A stretch of 64,000 nt of DNA. Source: Aquirhabdus sp. GTDB taxonomy: Bacteria > Pseudomonadota > Gammaproteobacteria > Pseudomonadales > Moraxellaceae. Location: positions 1 through 64,000 of the forward strand of contig JASLHI010000045.1 in NCBI GenBank assembly GCA_030149815.1, written 5' to 3'. Below the pieces are notes generated by a model. That model was not told the origin of the DNA. It searched no databases and saw only the letters and a list, made by a program, of their open reading frames with translations. This document shows positions 25,651-34,340 of the stretch, piece by piece (position 1 is the first letter of the stretch; every line of letters begins with the position of its first letter). Position numbers and translations under genes: made by a program.

Positions 25651-27186
25651 TTATTGACTAGTCGTCACTTTACGCAGCGTTAGACACTTTGCTCCTGATT
25701 CATCAGTACACATTTCAGCAGTCTTTTTGAGTTCATTAAATTGAAGATACGTTGTGCTGACATCACCATGTGGCGTAATGTGACCAGAACAGTCTTTTAA
25801 GCCATTAGTATTCGTCACACGATCAACCAGTTTATAAAATCCCTTATCACTCGGTGTCGCAGAAAGCGTGTAAAAACTTGAAGATACCTCTGTTCCACTC
25901 GTCACTAAGGTGCTGTAATTATTCACAACATAATAAGTTTCGGTGCAATGATTAGGTAGATCTAACTTCCAAGTTCCAACTAATAAATTGGGTTTTGGAT
26001 TTAATTGAGCCTTATCTAATGGTTTGACTGCGCTTATATCCGCTGTTGTATTTTTACGTTTATCTGAAGCCTCTTTGATCATATCGATCATCGTACCTTT
26101 CGTGCTTTCAGACATTGGAAGAGTATTTGATGTAGATGGAACAAAACGTATTTGTGCTGATCCATAATCGCTATAACTGGTGGCTGTATTAAATCCAATT
26201 TTGAATTTATTCGCTGATTGATCTTTATCATTCATTTCTAAGACAGCATCTGTATTACTTTTCAGCAAACGCCCATTTTTATCGAACAAATAAACTTTGT
26301 TAAATACACCATTAAATTTAAATGGCAAAGGCTTACTATCAGGTAATCCATAAGTTGTTCCCAACGCTGAAATAAGCGTGATAAAACCATCGATAGCTGC
26401 ATCACTACTATCTTTACTAACGCTCGAATTATCATTCAATGGCTTAGGTTTAATTGAAGCCAAAAGTTCTGCTCGATGCGTATCAAACACAACTCGATTA
26501 ATATTCATTGCATCTTCAAAAGTTGCACTTAATTCAACTTTGCGTACACCACCCGATGCAAGATCAGCCGAATTAAGCGGTAAATCTCTGAACATGCGTG
26601 GATCAAATTTACGCGAACTATCTAAAGCAACATGCTGTGACCAAATAAACAAGTTTTTGAAATCAATCCGCTTTGTAATCGGCTCAATACTGAATTGACT
26701 ATATTTGCCTTCGCTATTTGTATTCACAACAAATGGCGACAGCGCTGACAAGTCGACATAACCTTGAGATTGTGGCAAATCAAACATCATGGGCATACGA
26801 ATAAATGCACCAGCATTTACAGCTTTATAAGTCAGAGCTGGAGTCACTTCAAATCGCTGATGTTGTAAATCGACAACACCATCCACAGAAAATTCATTAC
26901 GTTTAGAGAAAGTCTCAAACCAATTTGAAAACTGTTTTACAGCTAATAATTTATCGCCAGCAGTAGATGTTTTGGAAGGTAGGGATTCTGGAAAATGAAT
27001 TTCTGTAAACTGTACCGTTGTGTGCACGTGATAGTTTGGCTGTTTATAAAGTTCAGCTAAGCCTTGAGTTACTGCATCATTGGCTGGAAGCGATGTACGT
27101 TGTGGAGTCGTCACACAACCATTTAAACCCGTGATCATGATAAAGCTTCCGCCTAACAATAAAGATTTATGCAAAAATTTACGCAT
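25651..27186 (-). CDS. Large lipoprotein of unknown function
   Basis: From the ATG at 27186, preceded by GAGGACA, the product is 511 residues with a lipoprotein signal: MRKFLHKSLLLGGSFIMITG, lipobox LNGC at residues 21-24. An upstream ATG at 27258 would add 24 residues before the signal and is rejected. The mature protein is rich in beta-type sequence. An N-terminal part mentions no known motif; a late segment with paired Cys (NHCTETYYV and LKDCSGHITPHGD, MCTDESGAKCLTLR) may form disulfides. Residues following the lipobox are V-T, so outer-membrane sorting is expected. I do not recognise the family. It stands alone with its own terminator. Confidence 0.7.
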   Translation of the reverse strand: MRKFLHKSLLLGGSFIMITGLNGCVTTPQRTSLPANDAVTQGLAELYKQPNYHVHTTVQFTEIHFPESLPSKTSTAGDKLLAVKQFSNWFETFSKRNEFSVDGVVDLQHQRFEVTPALTYKAVNAGAFIRMPMMFDLPQSQGYVDLSALSPFVVNTNSEGKYSQFSIEPITKRIDFKNLFIWSQHVALDSSRKFDPRMFRDLPLNSADLASGGVRKVELSATFEDAMNINRVVFDTHRAELLASIKPKPLNDNSSVSKDSSDAAIDGFITLISALGTTYGLPDSKPLPFKFNGVFNKVYLFDKNGRLLKSNTDAVLEMNDKDQSANKFKIGFNTATSYSDYGSAQIRFVPSTSNTLPMSESTKGTMIDMIKEASDKRKNTTADISAVKPLDKAQLNPKPNLLVGTWKLDLPNHCTETYYVVNNYSTLVTSGTEVSSSFYTLSATPSDKGFYKLVDRVTNTNGLKDCSGHITPHGDVSTTYLQFNELKKTAEMCTDESGAKCLTLRKVTTSQ

Positions 27187-27379
27187 GTTGTCCTCAAATC
27201 CATTTTTCGTTGTAATATGAATAGATTGTATCAGGTCAAAAAGACCAATCAATGACATTAATCAACTGATAAATTAATTTCTATCTGATTATAAAATGCA
27301 GATGGTTTTTGGTTAGATAGGCTTGATGATTATTCAAGCGATAATTAGTTAGACGATAAACTTAGTGGAAATCTGAAAA

Positions 27380-27721
27380 TTGTTAAACAACAAAAATAAT
27401 GTCTTGTTTGTATGCAGTAAGAATCAATGGCGAAGTCCAACAGCAGAACAAATTTGGCGAAAACATCCTGCATTGAATGTTCGTTCTGCTGGTACTAGTT
27501 CCAATGCAAGACACTCCATTTCTATCCATGACGTTGAATGGGCTCATGTTATTTTTGTTATGGAAGAAAAACATAAGATACAAATCACAAGTAAATTTCG
27601 AAGGACAACCTTAAATAAACCGATCTATGTACTCGATATTCCAGATGATTATAAATACATGGATCCAGAGCTTATTGAGCTGTTACAACAGTCTGTACAA
27701 AGTATTCTAAACTTAACTTAA
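27380..27721 (+). CDS. Short low-molecular-weight tyrosine phosphatase-like protein
   Basis: The 113-residue protein has the CX5R phosphate-binding loop, CSKNQWR, right after the first beta strand (NVLFVCSKNQWRSPTAEQIW), as in LMW-PTP and arsenate-reductase-like proteins. It then has VRSAGTSSNARHSISI and a late IPDDYKYMDPELIELL with an Asp-Pro pair that could supply the general acid. It is shorter than usual (about 150), but compact forms of this type are common. The TTG at 27380 is the only start that keeps the first strand. It points toward the isocitrate dehydrogenase gene, but 240 bases of separation make a shared role unlikely. Confidence 0.7.
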   Translation: MLNNKNNVLFVCSKNQWRSPTAEQIWRKHPALNVRSAGTSSNARHSISIHDVEWAHVIFVMEEKHKIQITSKFRRTTLNKPIYVLDIPDDYKYMDPELIELLQQSVQSILNLT

Positions 27722-27961
27722 CCTTTAAAAAATCATTCAACAAAAAACGTTCAAATAGAACAGGATCGCTGTGGAGAGTACGGTCAAGTGATGATATATT
27801 CTCGAGTAGATTTTGCGCCAATCAAAAAAGCTCACGGAACATTATCACAGGCTTTTTCTTGACGTACCTTGCTGGAGCCTTGTAGAAAACCTCACCAAAT
27901 TTCGCTTGGTTTACAGAAAAAGTGCCTTTGTTTCCCACCTCTAATACCGCGAGACGACGAG

Positions 27962-30199
27962 ATGAGTAATAGAAAACCCACGATCATCTACACATTGACC
28001 GACGAGGCACCTCGCTTAGCCACAGCATCACTTCTGCCTATTGTTCAGGCATTTACAGCACAGGCAGGCATCGAATTGGCGACCAGCGACATCTCTGTGG
28101 CTACACGCATTCTAAGCCTATTCCCAGAGGTGCTGACTGAGGCCCAACGTGTGCCAGACACCCTTAGCGCATTAGGCGCGATCACACTGAAGCCTGAAGC
28201 CAATATCATCAAATTACCCAATATCAGCGCCTCAGTATCGCAGCTCAAGGCTGCCGTACAGGAGCTACAGGACAAAGGCTACCAAATTCCTGATTTTCCA
28301 GAGAACCCAGTAACCGACGAAGAAAAGGACATTCGCGCGAGATACAACAAGTGCATAGGCAGTGCTGTAAATCCAGTACTACGCGAAGGTAACTCTGATC
28401 GCCGCGCACCAGCCGCAGTGAAGAACTATGCGCGCAAGCATCCGCATAGTATGGCTGAATGGAGTCAAGCCTCGCGCTCACACGTCTCGCACATGCACGC
28501 GGGTGACTTCTACCACGGCGAAAAGTCCATGACGCTGGATCGCGCGCGCGACGTGAAAATGGAACTCATCACCAAGAGTGGTCAGTCCATTGTGCTAAAA
28601 CCCAAGCTCTCATTGCTCGAGCGAGAGGTGATCGACTCTATGTTCATGAGCAAGAAGGCACTACTCGCCTTCTATGAAAAGGAAATCGAAGATGCGCACA
28701 AGACCGGCGTGATGTTCTCGCTGCACGTCAAGGCCACCATGATGAAAATCTCACACCCGATTGTGTTTGGACACTGCGTCAGGATTTTCTACAAAGATGC
28801 TTTTGAAAAGCACGGCAAGCTCTTCGACGAGTTGGGCGTGAACGTGAACAACGGTATGGTGGATCTCTACAATAAGATTACCACGCTTCCACGAAGTCAG
28901 CAGGAGGAGATCATGCAGGATATCCACGCCTGTCATGAGCACCGTCCTAAGCTAGCCATGGTCGATTCTGCTAAGGGTATTACCAATTTTCACTCACCTA
29001 ATGACGTGATTGTCGATGCATCGATGCCTGCAATGATTCGTAACGGCGGCAAGATGTACGGTGCTGACGGTCGCCTGAAGGATGTAAAGGCAGTGATGCC
29101 CGAATCGACTTTCGCCCGTATTTATCAGGAGATGATCAACTTCTGCAAGTGGCATGGCGCATTCGATCCGAAGACCATGGGTACAGTGCCCAACGTTGGT
29201 CTAATGGCACAACAAGCTGAGGAGTATGGCTCGCACGATAAGACTTTCGAAATTCCCGAGGATGGCACAGCCAATATCACCGACTTAAACACTGGTGAAG
29301 TGCTGATGAGTCTGGAGGTTGAGCAAGGCGACATCTGGCGCATGTGCCAGACCAAGGATGCCGCTATACGCGACTGGGTCAAGCTGGCCGTCTCGCGCGC
29401 GCGCAACTCAGGCATGCCTGTGGTGTTTTGGCTTGATTCCTATCGTCCACACGAAGCGCAGCTCATTACTAAGGTCAAAATGTACCTGCATGAGCACAAC
29501 ACCACTGGCCTTGACATCCACATCATGGGTCAGGTCCGTGCGATGCGCTACACCTTAGAACGCGTAAACCGCGGGCACGATGTCATCAGTGCCACTGGCA
29601 ACATTCTCCGTGACTACTTGACCGACCTATTCCCTATCATGGAACTAGGCACCTCGGCCAAGATGTTGTCCATCGTGCCGTTGATGGCTGGCGGCGGCAT
29701 GTATGAGACAGGTGCTGGAGGCTCGGCACCTAAACACGTACAGCAGTTAGTGGAAGAAAATCATCTGCGCTGGGACTCACTGGGTGAATTTCTGGCATTA
29801 GCTGTGAGCTTAGAAGAACTCGGTCTCAAAAATAATAACGCTAAGGCCAAGGTGCTCGCCCAAGCACTTGATAACGCTACGGGTAAACTACTCGACAACA
29901 ATAAGGGTCCTTCACCTAAAACTGGTCAGCTCGACAACCGCGGCAGTCACTTCTATCTAGCGATGTATTGGGCTCAGGCCCTAGCTGAGCAAAACGACGA
30001 TGCTGAACTTGCTGCCAAGTTCAAGCCGCTTGCCGAAACACTCACAGCTAATGAAGAGACTATCATCGGCGAGTTGGAGGCTGTGCAGGGCAAGCCATCT
30101 GATATCGGTGGTTACTATCTGCCTGATGAAGGGATGCTAGATGCAGTCATGCGCCCAAGTGCCACATTTAACGCTGCGATTGCATCCGTGCTCACCTGA
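27962..30199 (+). CDS. Monomeric NADP-dependent isocitrate dehydrogenase
   Basis: This enzyme oxidises isocitrate to 2-oxoglutarate with NADP+. The 745-residue length fits the monomeric class (about 740), which is unrelated in size to the dimeric Icd encoded nearby. It starts MSNRKPTIIYTLTDEAPRLA; other hallmarks are NSDRRAPAAVKNYARKHPHS, GTVPNVGLMAQQAEEYGSHD, FWLDSYRPHEAQLI and MYETGAGGSAPKHVQQ. The ATG at 27962 was chosen over 27869 because the extra 31 residues are not family-like. Base use differs from its neighbours: sample lines counted by hand are 55-58% GC, against 45% in icd. That and its own codon choice hint at horizontal gain. Confidence 0.95.
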   Translation: MSNRKPTIIYTLTDEAPRLATASLLPIVQAFTAQAGIELATSDISVATRILSLFPEVLTEAQRVPDTLSALGAITLKPEANIIKLPNISASVSQLKAAVQELQDKGYQIPDFPENPVTDEEKDIRARYNKCIGSAVNPVLREGNSDRRAPAAVKNYARKHPHSMAEWSQASRSHVSHMHAGDFYHGEKSMTLDRARDVKMELITKSGQSIVLKPKLSLLEREVIDSMFMSKKALLAFYEKEIEDAHKTGVMFSLHVKATMMKISHPIVFGHCVRIFYKDAFEKHGKLFDELGVNVNNGMVDLYNKITTLPRSQQEEIMQDIHACHEHRPKLAMVDSAKGITNFHSPNDVIVDASMPAMIRNGGKMYGADGRLKDVKAVMPESTFARIYQEMINFCKWHGAFDPKTMGTVPNVGLMAQQAEEYGSHDKTFEIPEDGTANITDLNTGEVLMSLEVEQGDIWRMCQTKDAAIRDWVKLAVSRARNSGMPVVFWLDSYRPHEAQLITKVKMYLHEHNTTGLDIHIMGQVRAMRYTLERVNRGHDVISATGNILRDYLTDLFPIMELGTSAKMLSIVPLMAGGGMYETGAGGSAPKHVQQLVEENHLRWDSLGEFLALAVSLEELGLKNNNAKAKVLAQALDNATGKLLDNNKGPSPKTGQLDNRGSHFYLAMYWAQALAEQNDDAELAAKFKPLAETLTANEETIIGELEAVQGKPSDIGGYYLPDEGMLDAVMRPSATFNAAIASVLT

Positions 30200-30293
30200 G
30201 GTCTGTGCAATTATTATCAAAGTCAAAGATGCTGGATTTCATCGCAGGTATTGAACTAATACCAACCTTTGAATTTAGATTAAAAAACGTATC

Positions 30294-30364
30294 GTATAGG
30301 GTGAACACAGTTCACCCTATACAAATTAATATGATATAGGTGTAGGGACGAACTTAGTTCGTCC
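30294..30364. repeat. Two tandem palindromic units downstream of the monomeric isocitrate dehydrogenase gene
   Basis: GTATAGGGTGAAC and GTTCACCCTATAC pair perfectly around a three-base loop (30294-30322). GGACGAACT and AGTTCGTCC pair perfectly around one base (30346-30364). Both share a TAGGG(T/A)-GAAC core, so they look like diverged copies of one dispersed palindromic repeat, not terminators; no T-run follows either. Confidence 0.5.
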
Positions 30365-30460
30365 TGAGAAACATTGTTCCGCAAGGATGTAAAATTCATT
30401 TATAAGGATTAGTACAACTGCTGTTCAATCTATTTGATTGAACTAGCCTCTATCTAGAAA

Positions 30461-30482
30461 AAAACCAGCTTGCGCTGGTTTT
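30461..30482. terminator. Bidirectional terminator between the isocitrate dehydrogenase genes
   Basis: AAAACCAGC (30461-30469) and GCTGGTTTT (30474-30482) form a 9-bp stem with a TTGC loop, flanked by A-runs and T-runs on both sides. This is a classic two-way intrinsic terminator for the two convergent genes. Confidence 0.85.
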
Positions 30483-30506
30483 TTACATCTGAATTACTTA
30501 AAGAAA

Positions 30507-31763
30507 TCAGTCTTCCATATGCTTGATGATTGCATCACCGAACTCAGAACTACGCAGCAAGGTTGCACCCGGCATGAGACGTTCAAAGTCGTAAGTCACA
30601 GTCTTAGCAGCAATTGCATTAGAAATACCTTTGATGACCAGATCAGCAGCTTCAGTCCAGCCCATATCACGCAACATCATCTCAGCAGATAGAATGATCG
30701 AACCTGGGTTCACTTTATCCTGACCGGCATACTTTGGAGCAGTACCGTGAGTTGCTTCGTACATTGCAATCGCGCCACCCAAGTTTGCACCCGGTGCGAT
30801 ACCGATACCACCGACTTCTGCTGCCAAAGCGTCAGAAATATAGTCGCCGTTCAGGTTCAAAGTTGCGATCACAGAATATTCTGCTGGACGCATTAAGATT
30901 TGCTGCAAGAACGCATCAGCAATCACATCTTTGATGATGATGTCTTTACCAGTTCTTGGATTCACAATCTTCATCCAAGGACCGCCATCGATTTCTACAC
31001 CGCCAAAGCGTTCAGCAGCGAGCTCATAGCCCCACTCTTTAAACGCACCTTCGGTGAATTTCATGATGTTACCTTTGTGAACCAAAGTCACGCTCGGCTT
31101 ATCATTGTCGATTGCGAATTGGATTGCTTTACGAACCAGACGCTGTGTACCCTCTTTAGAGACTGGCTTCACACCGATACCGCAATTTTCGTCGAAACGA
31201 ATTTTGGTAACGCCCATTTCTTCTTTTAGAAATTTAATGACTTTGATCGCTTCTGGTGAGCCAGCTTTCCATTCAATCCCTGCATAAATGTCTTCTGAAT
31301 TTTCACGGAAGATAATCATGTCAGTGAGCTCTGGATGCTGTACTGGACTTGGTACACCTTCAAACCAACGTACTGGACGCACGCAGACATACAGATCAAG
31401 TTCTTGGCGCATTGCAACGTTCAATGAACGAATACCGCCGCCAACTGGTGTGGTCAATGGGCCTTTAATCGATACAACAAACTCACGTAATGCTTCAAAT
31501 GTTTCTTCTGGCATATATGTGCCATAAAGCTTATTCGCCTTCTCGCCGCAATATACTTCCATCCACACAATCGCGCGTTTACCACTATAGGCTTTTTGAA
31601 CCGCAGCATCCACGACTTTGATCATTGGTGGTGTAATATCTACACCAATACCATCACCTTCGATGAAAGGGATAATCGGATGATTGGGGACGTTTAAAGA
31701 TAGGTCGGCGTTTACGGTGATTTTGTCACCATCAGTTGGAACCACGATCTTTTGATAACCCAT
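30507..31763 (-). CDS. icd: Dimeric NADP-dependent isocitrate dehydrogenase
   Basis: This is the E. coli-type isocitrate dehydrogenase of the citric-acid cycle, 418 residues long as usual (416-418). It shows PIIPFIEGDGIGVDITPPM, the substrate-binding serine region GGIRSLNVAMRQELDLYVCVRP, FRENSEDIYAGIEW, LVHKGNIMKFTEGAFKEWGYE, NLNGDYISDALAAEVGGIGIAPGAN and the NADP-specific EATHGTAPKYAGQDKVNPGS near the end. The serine in RSLN is the site phosphorylated by AceK in E. coli, so control by that kinase is possible. It is divergent from rluE, the same neighbour as in E. coli, which supports this being the ancestral copy. Confidence 0.97.
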   Translation of the reverse strand: MGYQKIVVPTDGDKITVNADLSLNVPNHPIIPFIEGDGIGVDITPPMIKVVDAAVQKAYSGKRAIVWMEVYCGEKANKLYGTYMPEETFEALREFVVSIKGPLTTPVGGGIRSLNVAMRQELDLYVCVRPVRWFEGVPSPVQHPELTDMIIFRENSEDIYAGIEWKAGSPEAIKVIKFLKEEMGVTKIRFDENCGIGVKPVSKEGTQRLVRKAIQFAIDNDKPSVTLVHKGNIMKFTEGAFKEWGYELAAERFGGVEIDGGPWMKIVNPRTGKDIIIKDVIADAFLQQILMRPAEYSVIATLNLNGDYISDALAAEVGGIGIAPGANLGGAIAMYEATHGTAPKYAGQDKVNPGSIILSAEMMLRDMGWTEAADLVIKGISNAIAAKTVTYDFERLMPGATLLRSSEFGDAIIKHMED

Positions 31764-32141
31764 TATACAGGTGCTCCCTTTTTCAAATACAAAACATAGA
31801 TATATAACAACATAGATATTTTTTGATCTTTACAGTAACTTCGAAGCCTACATGTAAGAGCCAATTTAGCCATATCTGGCATCTACGGATTTTTTTGCAT
31901 TGAGAGAATAAATCATTATAGATTCATTCAATTTTTAGCATGGCGCTATGTTAAACAATGTACGGGGGAATGGTGATTTAGATAACAAATAGAGATATTT
32001 TTGAAGATGATAATTACTCGTAATCGATCAAATATGAGTCAATTCAAGGTATTTATTGGCGAATAACGCTAAACTAAAGCTGAATATGTCATCTATTTTC
32101 AAAGTTAATACAAACCAATATTATTCAGTAGACCAATTTAC
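31764..32141. other. Divergent intergenic region, icd / rluE
   Basis: This 378-base AT-rich stretch must carry the promoters of both genes. I see no hairpin, repeat or small gene in it that I can support. Confidence 0.4.
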
Positions 32142-32690
32142 ATGCCCAAAATTGTACTTTTTAATAAACCTTATGACGTATTGACGCAGTTTCGTGCAGA
32201 AGGTGATCGAAGAACACTCGCTGATTTTATTCGTGATCCAAGTTTGCGTGTTGCAGGTCGTTTAGATCGTGACTCTGAAGGCTTATTATTATTGACTAAT
32301 GATGGTGTCGTGAATGCCCGCCTCACTCAACCCAAGCAAAAACAATTTAAGACCTATTGGGTACAAGTTGATGGTGAACCGACCGATGAAGCCATTAACC
32401 AACTCATCAAAGGCGTGATGTTAAATGATGGCATGACGTTACCTGCAAAAGTGAAACGCATCGATGAGCCGCCAGTTTGGGCGCGAACGCCGCCTGTTCG
32501 TTATCGCGCATCCATTCCTACCTCATGGCTGGAAATCCAAATTTGTGAAGGGCGTAATCGTCAGGTTCGGCGCATGACAGCTGCGGTCAAGCATCCGACT
32601 TTACGTTTAATTCGTGTGCAGATAGGCCCTTATCGTTTGGATGATTTGGCATCTGGTGAGTTGCGTGAAGTGGATTATGTAGCTATTTAA
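32142..32690 (+). CDS. rluE: 23S rRNA pseudouridine synthase RluE
   Basis: The protein makes a pseudouridine in 23S rRNA (U2457 in E. coli numbering). The 182-residue product has the RsuA/RluE-family active site GRLDRDSEGLLLLTNDG near residue 38 (catalytic Asp), LFNKPYDVLTQF at the start and GRNRQVRRMTAAVKHPTLRL near the end. There is no N-terminal S4 domain, typical for RluE. The gene is divergent from icd as in E. coli, which strengthens RluE over RsuA or RluB. Its ATG at 32142 lacks a strong ribosome site. Confidence 0.88.
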   Translation: MPKIVLFNKPYDVLTQFRAEGDRRTLADFIRDPSLRVAGRLDRDSEGLLLLTNDGVVNARLTQPKQKQFKTYWVQVDGEPTDEAINQLIKGVMLNDGMTLPAKVKRIDEPPVWARTPPVRYRASIPTSWLEIQICEGRNRQVRRMTAAVKHPTLRLIRVQIGPYRLDDLASGELREVDYVAI

Positions 32691-32746
32691 GCATAAAAGC
32701 AGTTAAAGGCGAGTAAAAAATAAATTGCTCATAAGTCCCCGCGCGT

Positions 32747-32790
32747 TTCGACAAGCTCAACGAGCTATGCAGTTCACTGAGCTTGTCGAA
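32747..32790. repeat. Dispersed palindromic repeat, copy A
   Basis: TTCGACAAGCTCA (32747-32759) and TGAGCTTGTCGAA (32778-32790) are perfect 13-bp inverted arms around an 18-base loop. The whole 44 bases are identical to the reverse complement of 55929-55972, and the match continues for five more bases (GTGTG) on one side. It lies between the convergent rluE and photolyase genes. This TTCGACAAGCTCA type of repeat is seen in many bacterial genomes. Confidence 0.85.
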
Positions 32791-32832
32791 GTGTGCTGTA
32801 ATATGATTAGAAATCTTTTCTTTCAATTCCCA

Positions 32833-34296
32833 TCAGACTCTATTCTGATTCGCCAACTGCTTTGATGGATTTTTAAGAAAGTCATCAAAGCACACGAGAG
32901 TTGCCTTTCTTGCTTCTGTGTAATCAATAATTGGTAATGGATAGTCTTTACCCAAAGTAATACCAAGGCTTTGTAGCTCTTTTTGATATTCCCACGGTGC
33001 ATGTAGAAACTTTGCTGGGATATCTTTAAAAATAGGAAGGTATTTCTTAATAAATAGCCCCTCAGCATCAAACTTTTTACTTTGCGTCATGGGATTAAAA
33101 ATTCTGAAATAAGGCTGAGCATCACATCCTGTTGATGCAGACCATTGCCATCCGCCATTATTTGCCGCCAAATCAAAATCTAATAGTTTTTCAGCAAAAT
33201 ACTGCTCACCCATTTTGTAGTCGATCAGCATAATTTTGGTCAGGAATGATGCTGTGAGCATACGCAGGCGATTATGCATATAGCCCAAAGTATTGAGCTG
33301 AACCATGGCAGCATCGACTAATGGATAGCCTGTACGCCCTTCGCACCATGCTTTGAACAGCACTTCGTCACGTAACCAAGGAAAGTTCTGATATTGAGGC
33401 TTAAACGATGAATGAACCACATGTGGATCATTGAATAGAATCTGAAAGTAAAAGTCGCGCCAAATGATTTCATTCAACCATGTATCACAACCTTCACGGA
33501 AACGACTCATTGCGACATCCGACAGTTCTAAGATTTCTCTGACGACTTTACGAATCGAAATTGTCCCAAAACGAAAATGTGTGGACAAAAATGATGTACC
33601 ACTAATAGATGGAATTTCGCGATTTTCTTTATATTGTTGTGCTTTATCCGCTTTAAAATCTGCAAATAGTTTATGAGCATGATTAGCCATCACTATTGCT
33701 TTATCTGCGATACCGGTCTTTTCAAAACCTAGACTTTCCAAACTCATTAATTCGATTTTTGGAGCTTTGACCAGTTTTTCCAATAAATCCTCAGTCGGAT
33801 AATGTTGAAAATTGGATGAATGCAGCTTTGCTCGCCACGCATTTTTATAAGGCGTGAAGACATGATAAGGCTCTCCTTGCTGATTTAAGATTTCTCTTTT
33901 AGCAAAGATTACTGTGTCCTTGTAGGATTTGAATTCAATATGATCGCGTCCCAATTCTTGCTGGACAAATTGATCGCGCTTAATCGCATCAGGCTCATAG
34001 TCCTCATTGCAATAAACTGCAGTTACTTGATGCGTTTTTGCGAGTTCAATCACTTTAGAAGGATGATCATGAACAACGATCAGATCAGAACCAAGAAGGT
34101 TTAATTTTGTTTTAATATTTTGGATACAGTGCCAGATAAATTCGACACGCTTATCTTTTCTGGGTAAATTTTTTAAGATATTTTTATCAAAAATAAAAAT
34201 CGGAATGACAACGTCATTTTCACTCAGACATTGATAAAGAGCACAATTATCCTCTAGTCGTAAATCGCGCCTAAACCAAAAAATCGCTTTCTTCAT
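32833..34296 (-). CDS. phrB: Deoxyribodipyrimidine photolyase
   Basis: This light-driven flavoenzyme repairs cyclobutane pyrimidine dimers. From ATG 34296 the product is 487 residues. The antenna-binding Rossmann domain opens with AIFWFRRDLRLEDNCALYQ; the FAD-binding helical domain has SGTSFLSTHFRFGTISIRKV, CEGRTGYPLVDAAMVQLNTLGYMHNRLRMLTASFL and DFDLAANNGGWQWSASTGCDAQPYFRIFNP, all diagnostic of class I CPD photolyases. The GTG at 34305 is an alternative start three codons earlier. It runs convergent with rluE and is preceded by the AMP-ligase gene on the same strand. Confidence 0.95.
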   Translation of the reverse strand: MKKAIFWFRRDLRLEDNCALYQCLSENDVVIPIFIFDKNILKNLPRKDKRVEFIWHCIQNIKTKLNLLGSDLIVVHDHPSKVIELAKTHQVTAVYCNEDYEPDAIKRDQFVQQELGRDHIEFKSYKDTVIFAKREILNQQGEPYHVFTPYKNAWRAKLHSSNFQHYPTEDLLEKLVKAPKIELMSLESLGFEKTGIADKAIVMANHAHKLFADFKADKAQQYKENREIPSISGTSFLSTHFRFGTISIRKVVREILELSDVAMSRFREGCDTWLNEIIWRDFYFQILFNDPHVVHSSFKPQYQNFPWLRDEVLFKAWCEGRTGYPLVDAAMVQLNTLGYMHNRLRMLTASFLTKIMLIDYKMGEQYFAEKLLDFDLAANNGGWQWSASTGCDAQPYFRIFNPMTQSKKFDAEGLFIKKYLPIFKDIPAKFLHAPWEYQKELQSLGITLGKDYPLPIIDYTEARKATLVCFDDFLKNPSKQLANQNRV

Positions 34297-34340
34297 GTGT
34301 AGCACTCGATCTTAAACTTAACCATAAATGATGGTTCTAT

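Larger units (their letters stand above)
30200..30506. other. Intergenic region with four successive hairpins
   Basis: Between the convergent isocitrate dehydrogenase genes there are, in order, a 13-bp stem (30294-30322), a 9-bp stem (30346-30364), an 8-bp stem (GTTCAATC 30423-30430 with GATTGAAC 30436-30443) and a terminator (30461-30482). No coding frame is visible. Confidence 0.7.
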
